Positions 28,277 through 35,457 of a stretch of DNA of 64,000 nucleotides are shown here, in pieces. The translations under genes were made by a program, and so were the position numbers. The stretch comes from Streptococcus sp. LPB0220. Its GTDB lineage: Bacteria > Bacillota > Bacilli > Lactobacillales > Streptococcaceae. Under the pieces are notes generated by a model. The model saw nothing but the letters and a program-made list of their open reading frames with translations. It did no database searches and was not told the DNA's origin. Every line of letters begins with the position of its first letter. The stretch's first letter is position 1. Location: positions 2,030,001 through 2,094,000 of the forward strand of contig NZ_CP044230.1 of the NCBI RefSeq assembly GCF_008727815.1. The letters are read 5' to 3'.

Positions 28277-28414
28277 GAAACTTTCCGCTGTGAGAAAAGT
28301 GCCTGAAACACAATTGTTTCAGGCACTCGGAATTATTGAGACCTTAGGCTCAATAATTAGTCTTGGAACTTCGAAGAAGTTCGCTGACGTCCGTACTCAC
28401 TTAAGGAAAGTTTC
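28277..28414. repeat. Nested inverted-repeat element with three internal hairpins
   Basis: An outer arm GAAACTTTCC (28277-28286) pairs with GGAAAGTTTC (28405-28414), continued by GTGAG/CTCAC. Inside are three perfect hairpins: GTGCCTGAAACA/TGTTTCAGGCAC, AATTATTGAG/CTCAATAATT and GAACTTC/GAAGTTC. The whole could fold as a multi-branched junction. It has the look of a BOX-like miniature repeat or structured RNA, but no second copy is in the window. No protein is encoded. Confidence 0.8.
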
Positions 28415-28435
28415 TAAGATGACTTTGTCTTCAAT

Positions 28436-28466
28436 AAAAGATCCTCGCTGTCACGAGGATCTTCTT
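28436..28466 (-). terminator. Intrinsic terminator of mutS
   Basis: AAGATCCTC and GAGGATCTT pair around GTGACAGC on the minus strand, followed by TTTATTG. The stem begins right at the mutS stop codon. Confidence 0.8.
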
Positions 28467-31016
28467 TTATAATTTCTTTTTCAATTCGGCGACTGCCATC
28501 ATGACTTCCATGGGAGTCATATTGTAGAGATCCAGATTCTTCAATTCTGTGATCACTGTATTTTCTGTTTCTTCCTCAAAGAGGGACATTTGTTCAGCAA
28601 CCTGCGAAGACACTTCCTTTTTAGGAGTTGCATCCGCAAGCGGTACTTGCTGGGCTTGTCCTTCGAGCTTGGTCAAAATCGCATCCGCCCGCTTCAATAA
28701 TTCTTCTGGCAAACCAGCGATCTTGGCCACGTGAATCCCATAAGATTTATCAGCTGGTCCGGGTTCAATCTTGTGCAAGAAGGTAACCTGACCATCTCGC
28801 TCCAAGGTCGCAACATGAACATTTTCCAAACGGGACAAGGTCTCTGAGAGTGCCGTCAACTCATGGTAGTGGGTTGCAAACAAGGTTTTGGCACCGGTTC
28901 GATCGTGAATGTATTCGATGATGGACTGGGCGAGGGCCATCCCATCATAGGTCGCCGTTCCCCGTCCCAACTCATCAAATAAAATCAAGGACTGAGGCGT
29001 TGCCTTGCGAATGGCATGATTGGCCTCCATCATTTCCACCATAAAGGTAGACTGACCCGATACCAGGTCATCAGCAGCTCCGATCCGGGTATAAATCGCA
29101 TCAAAGATTGGCAATTCAGCCCTTTGCGCTGGAACATAAGAGCCAATTTGGGCAAGAATCACAATGATCGCCAATTGGCGCATATAGGTAGACTTCCCGC
29201 TCATATTTGGCCCCGTAATCAGCTGAATATCCCGTTCTTCATCCATAAAGATGCTATTAGGAATATAGGACTGGGCTCCCATCACTTTCTCAACAACCGG
29301 ATGACGACCTTTGTCGATCGCGATTCGTCGTTCTTCATGAAAGAAGGGACGATTCAACTGTTGCGACTCAGCGACACTGGCTAAACTTTGTAAAACATCA
29401 ACCGTCGCAATCGCCTGAGCTAACTGTTGCAGACGTTGGATATACTTGCCAACTTCTTCCCGAATCCGCATAAAAATCGTATATTCCAGATTAGCAGACT
29501 TCTCACGCGCCTCTAGCATATCTCCTTCGATGCGTGCCAATTCCTCCGTACCAAAGCGTTCTGAATTTTTCAAGGTCGCCTTGCGGAAAAAGTGAGCAGG
29601 AACGTGACTCAATTGAGAATTGGTGACATGGAAATAATAGCCATCCTTCTTGTTGTAATCGATTTTTAGACCTGTAATGCCACTGGCTTCGCGTTCTTTG
29701 GCCTCAATCTCAGCAATCCAACCAGTACCATCCCGAAGAACGACACGATACTGATCCAATTGCTCGTCAAACCCAGTTCGGATGATATTTCCCTCCGTAA
29801 TAACAGCAGACGCTTCCGGAGCAATAGCTGAGGTAATCAAGCGGTGCAATTCAGGAAGTTCATCCAAGCGTGCAATTAAGACATCTAAGACTGGATCACC
29901 AATCCCCAGTAGAATCGACTTGATCGTCGGCACATGCCCCAGAGTATCTCCTAGCTGCAAGAGATCCTTAGGATTGATCTTGCCAAAGGAAACACGACTC
30001 GCTAAGCGTTCAATGTCATAGACCCCTTTGAGACTGTCGGTCAAATCGCTCCGTTCAAAGAAATGATCCATAAAGACCTGAATGATGTCCTGGCGCTCTC
30101 GAATCCGTTTCAAATCGACTAAGGGTTTCTGAATCCAGGACCGCAACAAACGACCGCCCATGGCCGTCTTGGTTTCATCCAAATACCAATACAAGCTACC
30201 ATGTTTCTTCCCAGTCCGCGCATTCTCTGTCAAATCAAGACTAGCCTTGGTCGCAAAGTCCATCTGCAAGAAATCGCAAATCTCATAATGATGGGCTTTT
30301 TTGAGGTGGCTCAATTCCCGCATTTGTGTCTGGTAGACATACTGGAGAAGTTTTCCAGCCGTTTTCTTTTCTAGCTCACTCAACTGATCCCCTAAGAGTT
30401 GAACATCGTCGAGCGCCGTCTCTACATGTGACAGCAAGAGATTCATCTGGCTAACAAACACACGCTCTTCCTGTTCTGGCAACTCATAACCCAGGACCAC
30501 CTCACGCGCACGTAAATTGCGGATTTCTCCACAAACCATGCTAAAGTCATTGAGGGTCGTCACCTGAAACTCCCCTGTCACCAGATCCATATAGGCTAGC
30601 CCATACTCATTTCCTGAACGATCCAAAGCAACCAGGAAGTTGTTCTCACTATCTGGCTTGGTCGAATCCACCACTGTACCCGGCGTAATCACCTGTACGA
30701 CTTCACGCTTAACGACCCCCTTGGCTTCTTTAGGGTCTTCCATTTGTTCTGCAATCGCGACCTTAAATCCCTGTTCAATGAGAACATCAATATACTGCTG
30801 AGCCGAGTGGTAGGGAACACCCGCCATGGGGATCGGATTCTCTGCATTTTTATTCCGTGAGGTTAAGGAAATCTCTAAAATTTGAGCTGCATTCACTGCA
30901 TCTTCATAAAATAATTCGTAAAAATCTCCCATTCGAAACAGCAAAAAGGCATCCGGATAGTCTTTTTTGATATCTAGATACTGCTGCATTCCAGGGGATA
31001 TTTTCTCTACTGCCAT
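28467..31016 (-). CDS. mutS: DNA mismatch repair protein MutS (HexA)
   Basis: 849 residues. The N-terminal mismatch-binding segment has [16 protein letters not shown] (Phe and Glu of the F-x-E motif). The ATPase domain carries [15 protein letters not shown] and [15 protein letters not shown]. MutS recognises mispaired bases and recruits MutL. It lies downstream of argR in the same direction, with a weak terminator hairpin between them. The ribosome site is poorly spaced, so modest translation is possible. Confidence 0.97.
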   Translation of the reverse strand: MAVEKISPGMQQYLDIKKDYPDAFLLFRMGDFYELFYEDAVNAAQILEISLTSRNKNAENPIPMAGVPYHSAQQYIDVLIEQGFKVAIAEQMEDPKEAKGVVKREVVQVITPGTVVDSTKPDSENNFLVALDRSGNEYGLAYMDLVTGEFQVTTLNDFSMVCGEIRNLRAREVVLGYELPEQEERVFVSQMNLLLSHVETALDDVQLLGDQLSELEKKTAGKLLQYVYQTQMRELSHLKKAHHYEICDFLQMDFATKASLDLTENARTGKKHGSLYWYLDETKTAMGGRLLRSWIQKPLVDLKRIRERQDIIQVFMDHFFERSDLTDSLKGVYDIERLASRVSFGKINPKDLLQLGDTLGHVPTIKSILLGIGDPVLDVLIARLDELPELHRLITSAIAPEASAVITEGNIIRTGFDEQLDQYRVVLRDGTGWIAEIEAKEREASGITGLKIDYNKKDGYYFHVTNSQLSHVPAHFFRKATLKNSERFGTEELARIEGDMLEAREKSANLEYTIFMRIREEVGKYIQRLQQLAQAIATVDVLQSLASVAESQQLNRPFFHEERRIAIDKGRHPVVEKVMGAQSYIPNSIFMDEERDIQLITGPNMSGKSTYMRQLAIIVILAQIGSYVPAQRAELPIFDAIYTRIGAADDLVSGQSTFMVEMMEANHAIRKATPQSLILFDELGRGTATYDGMALAQSIIEYIHDRTGAKTLFATHYHELTALSETLSRLENVHVATLERDGQVTFLHKIEPGPADKSYGIHVAKIAGLPEELLKRADAILTKLEGQAQQVPLADATPKKEVSSQVAEQMSLFEEETENTVITELKNLDLYNMTPMEVMMAVAELKKKL

Positions 31017-31067
31017 ACTTCTTTATTCCTTACTGTTGCATCATTTTCTGACACAAGCTCCATAGAT

Positions 31068-31105
31068 GAAAACAGGAGTAGATAGCTCACTATCTTCCTC
31101 CTTTT
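31068..31105 (-). terminator. Hairpin between argR and mutS
   Basis: On the minus strand AGGAG..GATAG and CTATC..CTCCT form an interrupted stem around TGAG, followed by GTTTTC. It may terminate part of the argR transcripts before mutS. Confidence 0.5.
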
Positions 31106-31125
31106 GACATCTTAACAGGGCTTGA

Positions 31126-31566
31126 TTACTGCATCATCCCTAAAATTTCATTTTGAATTTCAATGGCTGCCTCTTGGTCTCGACAAACAATCAAGAGGGT
31201 ATTGGCCCCTGCTACTGTTCCCAAAATACGCTCATCTGACATTTCATCTACACCATTGGCCAAGAGAGCTGCTTCTCCTAGCTCTGTCCGCAAAACCAAA
31301 GTGAATTCTGCTCGTGAGACAGACTTGGCGTGGCTGGACAACATAATATAAATCTCTGCCACCTCAGGCTCATTTGGCAAAATATAATACAACTGGTCTT
31401 TTCGTTTCACCTTGACTAGACCCAGATCGCGCAAATCTCGTGACAGAGTTGTTTGCGTTACAGCAATTCCTTTTGCTTCTAATCGATCCTGAATCTCTTT
31501 TTGAGTCGACAATTTTTCATTTCGAATCATTTGTTGAATCAAAAGGTGACGTTCTGTCTTTTTCAT
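31126..31566 (-). CDS. argR: Arginine repressor family regulator ArgR
   Basis: 146 residues. The N-terminal winged helix has LIQQMIRNEKLSTQKEIQDRL and TQTTLSRDLRDLGLVKV. The C-terminal oligomerisation/arginine-binding domain includes GTVAGANTLLIVCRD. Family members bind arginine and repress or activate arginine genes as hexamers; streptococci often have several paralogues. It diverges from argS, with a candidate ARG box in the shared region. Confidence 0.94.
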   Translation of the reverse strand: MKKTERHLLIQQMIRNEKLSTQKEIQDRLEAKGIAVTQTTLSRDLRDLGLVKVKRKDQLYYILPNEPEVAEIYIMLSSHAKSVSRAEFTLVLRTELGEAALLANGVDEMSDERILGTVAGANTLLIVCRDQEAAIEIQNEILGMMQ

Positions 31567-31578
31567 TGGACCTCCACT

Positions 31579-31643
31579 TTTGAATAAATATACTTTAAAT
31601 TATACCAAAAAAATTGAAAATTCGCTCAGAATTGTGTTAAAAT
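31579..31643. promoter_or_regulatory. argR/argS divergent regulatory region with ARG-box-like site
   Basis: TTTGAATAAATATACTTT (31579-31596) partly matches the ARG-box consensus wNTGAATwwwwATTCANw (good left half, weak right half) and lies downstream of the argR -10 TATAAT (minus strand, 31599-31604). For argS, TTGAAA (31614-31619), 18 bases and TAAAAT (31638-31643) form a promoter on the plus strand. Autoregulation by ArgR is inferred. Confidence 0.5.
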
Positions 31644-31670
31644 AATAGTTAAAAGGACTAAGGAGCTAAT

Positions 31671-33359
31671 ATGAACAATAAAGAACTCATTGCTAGTGAA
31701 TTGGCCAAAGTGATTGACTCTCTTGACCAAGATGCTATTTTAAACTTGCTTGAACAACCAAAATCATCTGATCTTGGTGACATTGCTTTTCCAGCCTTCT
31801 CACTTGCAAAAGTGGAACGCAAGGCTCCTCAAGCAATCGCTGCAGATATTGCTGAAAAGATCGACCAAAGCGCCTTCGAAAAAGTCGTTGCAACTGGACC
31901 TTACGTGAACTTCTTCTTAGACAAATCTAAGATCTCTGATCAAGTAATCAAATCCGTCATCGAAGCAGGTGCAGACTATGGTCAACAAGACGAAGGTCAT
32001 GGCCAAAACATTACCATCGACCTTTCAAGTCCAAATATCGCAAAACCATTCTCAGTTGGTCACTTGCGCTCAACCGTTATCGGGGATGCTCTTTCAAACA
32101 TCTTCCGCAAAATGGGCTACAACACGATTAAAATCAACCACTTGGGTGACTGGGGTAAACAGTTCGGTCTCTTGATGGTGGCTTACAAAAAATGGGGTAG
32201 CAAGGAAGCTGTCGAAGCCAACCCAATCGATGAATTGCTAAAACTTTACGTTCGGATCAACGCTGAAATCGAAAACGATCCTGAGCTTGATGATGAAGGA
32301 CGTCTCTGGTTCAAGAAATTGGAAGATGGAGATCCAGAAGCGACTGAGTTGTGGCAATGGTTCCGTGACGAAAGCTTGGTAGAATTCAACCGTATCTACA
32401 AACTCCTCGGTGTTGAATTTGACAGCTTAAACGGAGAAGCTTTCTACAATGACAAGATGGATGAAGCTGTCCAAATTCTTGAAGAAAAAGGCTTGTTGAA
32501 AGAGTCTAAGGGTGCTAGCATCGTTGAGCTCGATGATGTCAACCTTCCACCAGCTATGATTAAGAAATCAGACGGTGCCACTCTTTACATCACGCGTGAT
32601 ATCGCAACCGCTATCTACCGTGCACGGACTTACAACTTTGTGAAAAACATCTATGCTGTAGGTCAAGAACAATCTAACCACTTCCGTCAGTTGAAAGCTG
32701 TTTTGAAGAAAATGGGATTTGACTGGAGCGACGATATGGTTCACGTTGACTTTGGTTTGGTGACAAAAAACCGCCAAAAATTGTCAACTCGTAAAGGAAA
32801 TATCATCCTTCTCGAACCAACTCTTCAAGAAGCCATCTCTCGTGCCAAAGCGCAGATCGAAGAAAAGAACCCTGAATTGGAAAACAAGGAAGAAGTGGCA
32901 CATGCAGTCGGTGTTGGTGCGGTTAAATTCTACGACTTGAAGACAGACCGCCGCAATGGGTATGACTTCGACCTCGAAGCCATGGTATCCTTTGAAGGAG
33001 AAACTGGACCTTACGTTCAATACGCTTACGCTCGTATCCAATCCATCCTTCGCAAAGCCAACTTCACACCATCTACAGATGCGACATACAGCTTGAGCGA
33101 TCCTGAAAGCTGGGAAATCATCAAGCTTCTCCAAGACTTCTCTCGTGTGGTGAAACGTGCTGCTGAAAACTATGATCCATCCTTGATCGCAAAATATGCT
33201 ATCAACTTGGCTCAAGCCTTCAACAAATACTATGCGCACACTCGTATCTTGGATGAAAGTCCAGAACGCGAAAGCCGTCTTGCTCTTAGCTACTCAACAG
33301 CAGTAGTCTTAAAAGAAGCCCTTCGCTTACTTGGTGTCGATGCACCTGAGAAAATGTAA
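31671..33359 (+). CDS. argS: Arginyl-tRNA synthetase
   Basis: 562 residues. The class I signature appears as [17 protein letters not shown] (HIGH equivalent GHLR) and the second motif region as KLSTRKGNI. An N-terminal Add-1 tRNA-recognition domain and a C-terminal anticodon-binding helical domain (DALON type, about residues 445-562) are present. The enzyme charges tRNA-Arg. AAGGAG precedes the ATG. No T-box leader is visible. Confidence 0.97.
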   Translation: MNNKELIASELAKVIDSLDQDAILNLLEQPKSSDLGDIAFPAFSLAKVERKAPQAIAADIAEKIDQSAFEKVVATGPYVNFFLDKSKISDQVIKSVIEAGADYGQQDEGHGQNITIDLSSPNIAKPFSVGHLRSTVIGDALSNIFRKMGYNTIKINHLGDWGKQFGLLMVAYKKWGSKEAVEANPIDELLKLYVRINAEIENDPELDDEGRLWFKKLEDGDPEATELWQWFRDESLVEFNRIYKLLGVEFDSLNGEAFYNDKMDEAVQILEEKGLLKESKGASIVELDDVNLPPAMIKKSDGATLYITRDIATAIYRARTYNFVKNIYAVGQEQSNHFRQLKAVLKKMGFDWSDDMVHVDFGLVTKNRQKLSTRKGNIILLEPTLQEAISRAKAQIEEKNPELENKEEVAHAVGVGAVKFYDLKTDRRNGYDFDLEAMVSFEGETGPYVQYAYARIQSILRKANFTPSTDATYSLSDPESWEIIKLLQDFSRVVKRAAENYDPSLIAKYAINLAQAFNKYYAHTRILDESPERESRLALSYSTAVVLKEALRLLGVDAPEKM

Positions 33360-33397
33360 TTTCTTATCTATGATGGATACGTAGAACATCTCTTATG

Positions 33398-33452
33398 GGA
33401 GTGAGAGGAGAAACTAAATGCGATTCAATTTAGTTCTTTCTCACTCCTTTTC
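33398..33452 (+). terminator. Terminator region after argS
   Basis: GGAGTGAGA and TCTCACTCC with an inner pairing of AACTAAAT and ATTTAGTT form a long hairpin, followed by TTTTCTC on the plus strand. Confidence 0.85.
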
Positions 33453-33511
33453 TCATGTCCAATGCCTTTCATTCTCTACATTTTCAGATCCTTTATATAC
33501 AGGAGAAATCT

Positions 33512-33757
33512 ATGAATCAAACCGTTTACATCTTAATTTTCATCAGTTTAGTGGTCCTCTTTTTATTTAACAAGTACGAGAGAGAAAAACTACAACGGCT
33601 CTTACAAGAGCAACTCTTGAAAGATCAAGCTTTCAAAGATAGCATCAAGGAAAAAATCCAAGAGACCGACAATATCAACGATGTCATCCATGCCATCAAC
33701 AAAGACTATCGATTGGGGCTCCTACTTGCTAAAGAAATCACAGAAAAATTAAAATAA
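33512..33757 (+). CDS. Small single-pass membrane protein, unknown
   Basis: 81 residues from the ATG at 33512, with AGGAG 6 bases upstream; a longer in-frame start lacks a ribosome site. One N-terminal transmembrane helix (TVYILIFISLVVLFLF) is followed by a charged helical cytoplasmic part rich in Lys, Glu and Gln. It sits alone after the argS terminator and before a hairpin terminator. No family was recognised. Confidence 0.72.
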   Translation: MNQTVYILIFISLVVLFLFNKYEREKLQRLLQEQLLKDQAFKDSIKEKIQETDNINDVIHAINKDYRLGLLLAKEITEKLK

Positions 33758-33761
33758 GCCA

Positions 33762-33802
33762 TAGAAGAGGAGTCATATAAAATGTGACTCCTCTTCTATT
33801 CA
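33762..33802 (+). terminator. Hairpin after the small membrane protein gene
   Basis: ATAGAAGAGGAGTCA and TGACTCCTCTTCTAT form a stem of about 15 bp around a short AT-rich loop. The T-tract is weak. Confidence 0.75.
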
Positions 33803-33816
33803 GTCGCAACAAATAA

Positions 33817-33992
33817 GAGGCTGGGACAAAAGTCCTAGCCTCTCAATTATTTTTGGATTGTCGAGCAAGACGCAGTGGTTGAGTGGCCTCTACTACGCTG
33901 ATTTCATCAGCTTTTACAGCCCTACTCAACTGTGCGGAGGTGGGACGACGAAATCGAATTCTAACGAATTACCGATTTCTGTCCCACTCTCT
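33817..33992 (+). repeat. Dispersed structured intergenic repeat, copy C
   Basis: Third copy of the element at 15163 and 22517. The end hairpin is GAGGCTGGGACAAAAGTCCTAGCCTC. The middle stem carries GTGGCCTCT instead of GTGGGCTCT, which breaks one base pair of the TTGAGTGGGCT/AGCCC...CTCAA stem. It abuts the 3' end of nrdI. Confidence 0.92.
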
Positions 33993-33997
33993 TTATT

Positions 33998-34453
33998 TTA
34001 AAGATGATACAAATCTTCTACAATGGCGGCTACTTTTTTAATATCTCCCAACATCCCCCGCATTTCAAAATCGGCTAACATGGGGAAACCAAAGCGTTGG
34101 CTGTATTGCTTAGCGGTTAAACAATATTGATTGTTAAAATTCCGATTGCCTGATCCAACCACTCCTAAGCACTTGCTGGCATTGTCTCCATAAGCAATAA
34201 AATCCGCAACATCTGTCGTCAAAATTTCCACATCGCCATTGTCAACACCATTTCCACCCTCCAAATAGGTAGGCAAAAAAGTGATAAAAGGATTGGTCAT
34301 TTCAAAGAAGGACTGGCCCTCTTTGACCATGTCTTTCACATGCACTTTCTCGATTTCAAGTCCGGGATGGGCTTCCAGCAAATAGTCACTTAAGCGGCGG
34401 ACAAAACTCTCTGTATTCCCACTCAGACTAATATAAACAAAGGATACTTTCAT
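33998..34453 (-). CDS. nrdI: Flavodoxin-like ribonucleotide reductase activator NrdI
   Basis: 151 residues with the FMN-binding loop SLSGNTESFVRR (about residues 9-20) and GVVGSGNRNFNNQYCLTAKQYS, typical of NrdI. NrdI supplies superoxide or peroxide for assembly of the dimanganese-tyrosyl cofactor of class Ib NrdF. Here the gene stands alone, without nrdE or nrdF, a known arrangement in some streptococci. No NrdR-box was noticed just upstream. Confidence 0.9.
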   Translation of the reverse strand: MKVSFVYISLSGNTESFVRRLSDYLLEAHPGLEIEKVHVKDMVKEGQSFFEMTNPFITFLPTYLEGGNGVDNGDVEILTTDVADFIAYGDNASKCLGVVGSGNRNFNNQYCLTAKQYSQRFGFPMLADFEMRGMLGDIKKVAAIVEDLYHL

Positions 34454-34472
34454 CTTTTTTCTCCAATCAAGA

Positions 34473-34497
34473 AGCTCTCTTATCCTCTAAGAGAGCT
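34473..34497 (-). terminator. Hairpin after the membrane protein gene at 34515
   Basis: AGCTCTCTTA and TAAGAGAGCT pair perfectly around 5 bases, between this gene and nrdI. The T-tract is poor, so some readthrough into nrdI is likely. Confidence 0.6.
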
Positions 34498-34514
34498 CCA
34501 TTCAAACTTATCTA

Positions 34515-35030
34515 TTATGCCCTAGCTTGAGCTTTTCTCAAACGCAAGGTTTTATACAAAACAATTCCAAGGAAGAGAAGAGATAAAGCAGTCAAGAGCA
34601 ACAAAGCAATGGACGAAGATGCTAGATATCGTTGACGAAGGGACGGGTTTGAAAAACTAGCCAATAGCGGACGCCCTGCAAAATAATTATAGCAAGAGAA
34701 GGCTTGACTTAATAAAATCTGCCCCATGTAAGTATAATGGGCTGTTAACAGATCCTGCTTCATAAAGAGGAAATAGAAAGTTGCCAGTAAGGCAATCAGA
34801 ATCAGGGAAACAAATAAAAAGGTTAGTGGAGACTGATTGAGTTGGGCTGATTTCTCATAATATGTCACATAGTCCGCCTTGTCTTGAGCCGTTGTTAAAC
34901 CAAGTTGTTTCGCAAAATCATCTGTCAGCTCAAAACTCTTTGAAGCTCCAAAGGTTGAGACAGCTGAAGTCAGGGTTCCAACCGTAGAGAAAAATAACAG
35001 GATGTAAAGATAGATAGGTTTCTTTTTCAT
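34515..35030 (-). CDS. Membrane protein of unknown function
   Basis: 171 residues with about four transmembrane helices: residues 5-25, 69-90, a weaker one near 98-115, and 138-162. An extracellular-looking loop between the first two (SKSFELTDDFAKQLGLTTAQ) is present. The C-terminus is basic (LRLRKAQARA). I do not recognise the family. It has its own promoter, overlapped by an inverted repeat, so it is probably regulated. Confidence 0.8.
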   Translation of the reverse strand: MKKKPIYLYILLFFSTVGTLTSAVSTFGASKSFELTDDFAKQLGLTTAQDKADYVTYYEKSAQLNQSPLTFLFVSLILIALLATFYFLFMKQDLLTAHYTYMGQILLSQAFSCYNYFAGRPLLASFSNPSLRQRYLASSSIALLLLTALSLLFLGIVLYKTLRLRKAQARA

Positions 35031-35058
35031 ACAAACTCCTTTTCATTTCTTACACCCT

Positions 35059-35148
35059 ATTATATCGCGATACAGATAGAAAGGCAAGCGCCTCAAAACA
35101 GTGGAAGCACTTGCCTGATCACTGATACGTTCAAATGAAATTCATTTG
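35059..35148 (-). promoter_or_regulatory. Promoter and operator-like palindromes of the 34515 membrane protein gene
   Basis: TTGCCT (35082-35087) and TATAAT (35059-35064) on the minus strand are separated by 17 bases. The -35 box is part of an inverted repeat, AGGCAAGCGC (35082-35091) with GCACTTGCCT (35107-35116), containing one wobble. Further upstream CAAATGAAATTCATTTG (35132-35148) is a perfect 17-base palindrome. The repressor is unknown. Confidence 0.6.
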
Positions 35149-35391
35149 GAAAATAATGTGTGCAAAAGATGAAAAAGACATCACAACTGTATCATTGGAA
35201 TGATTAGAGATATAACGGAGTCCTATAAACTTTCATTCGAACACCACCAGTATACCTCATTCTCTTCTTCTTGTGTCATCCATTTCTATTCTGCTTCATT
35301 TCGACACGATTTGGTCTATAAAAGCCATTTCCTCTCCTTATCCAAAAACTATTCTGTTCTATTTCTCAACTATTTGGTCATCACTCCCATC
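35149..35391. other. Gene-free stretch
   Basis: An AT-rich intergenic stretch between the palindromic control region and the terminator of the surface-protein gene. Open frames here lack ribosome sites and codon character, and no hairpin or promoter of note is seen. Confidence 0.6.
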
Positions 35392-35424
35392 AAAAAAGCC
35401 AGAAGGACTTGCCTTCTGACTTTC
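35392..35424 (-). terminator. Intrinsic terminator of the LPXTG surface protein gene
   Basis: GTCAGAAGG and CCTTCTGGC pair around CAAGT on the minus strand, with one G-T pair, followed by TTTTTTG. Confidence 0.85.
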
Positions 35425-35457
35425 TTTATTTAGATGAATGGACGAAAGAACGAAGAA

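Noticed and set aside
31567..31670. T-box or other riboswitch before argS
   Set aside because: The leader is only about 25 bases from the presumed start and has no T-box bulge sequence; the same holds for aspS.
35200..35433. Plus-strand open frame of 77 codons
   Set aside because: It has no ribosome binding site, overlaps a clear terminator for the opposite strand, and has no recognisable composition of a real protein.
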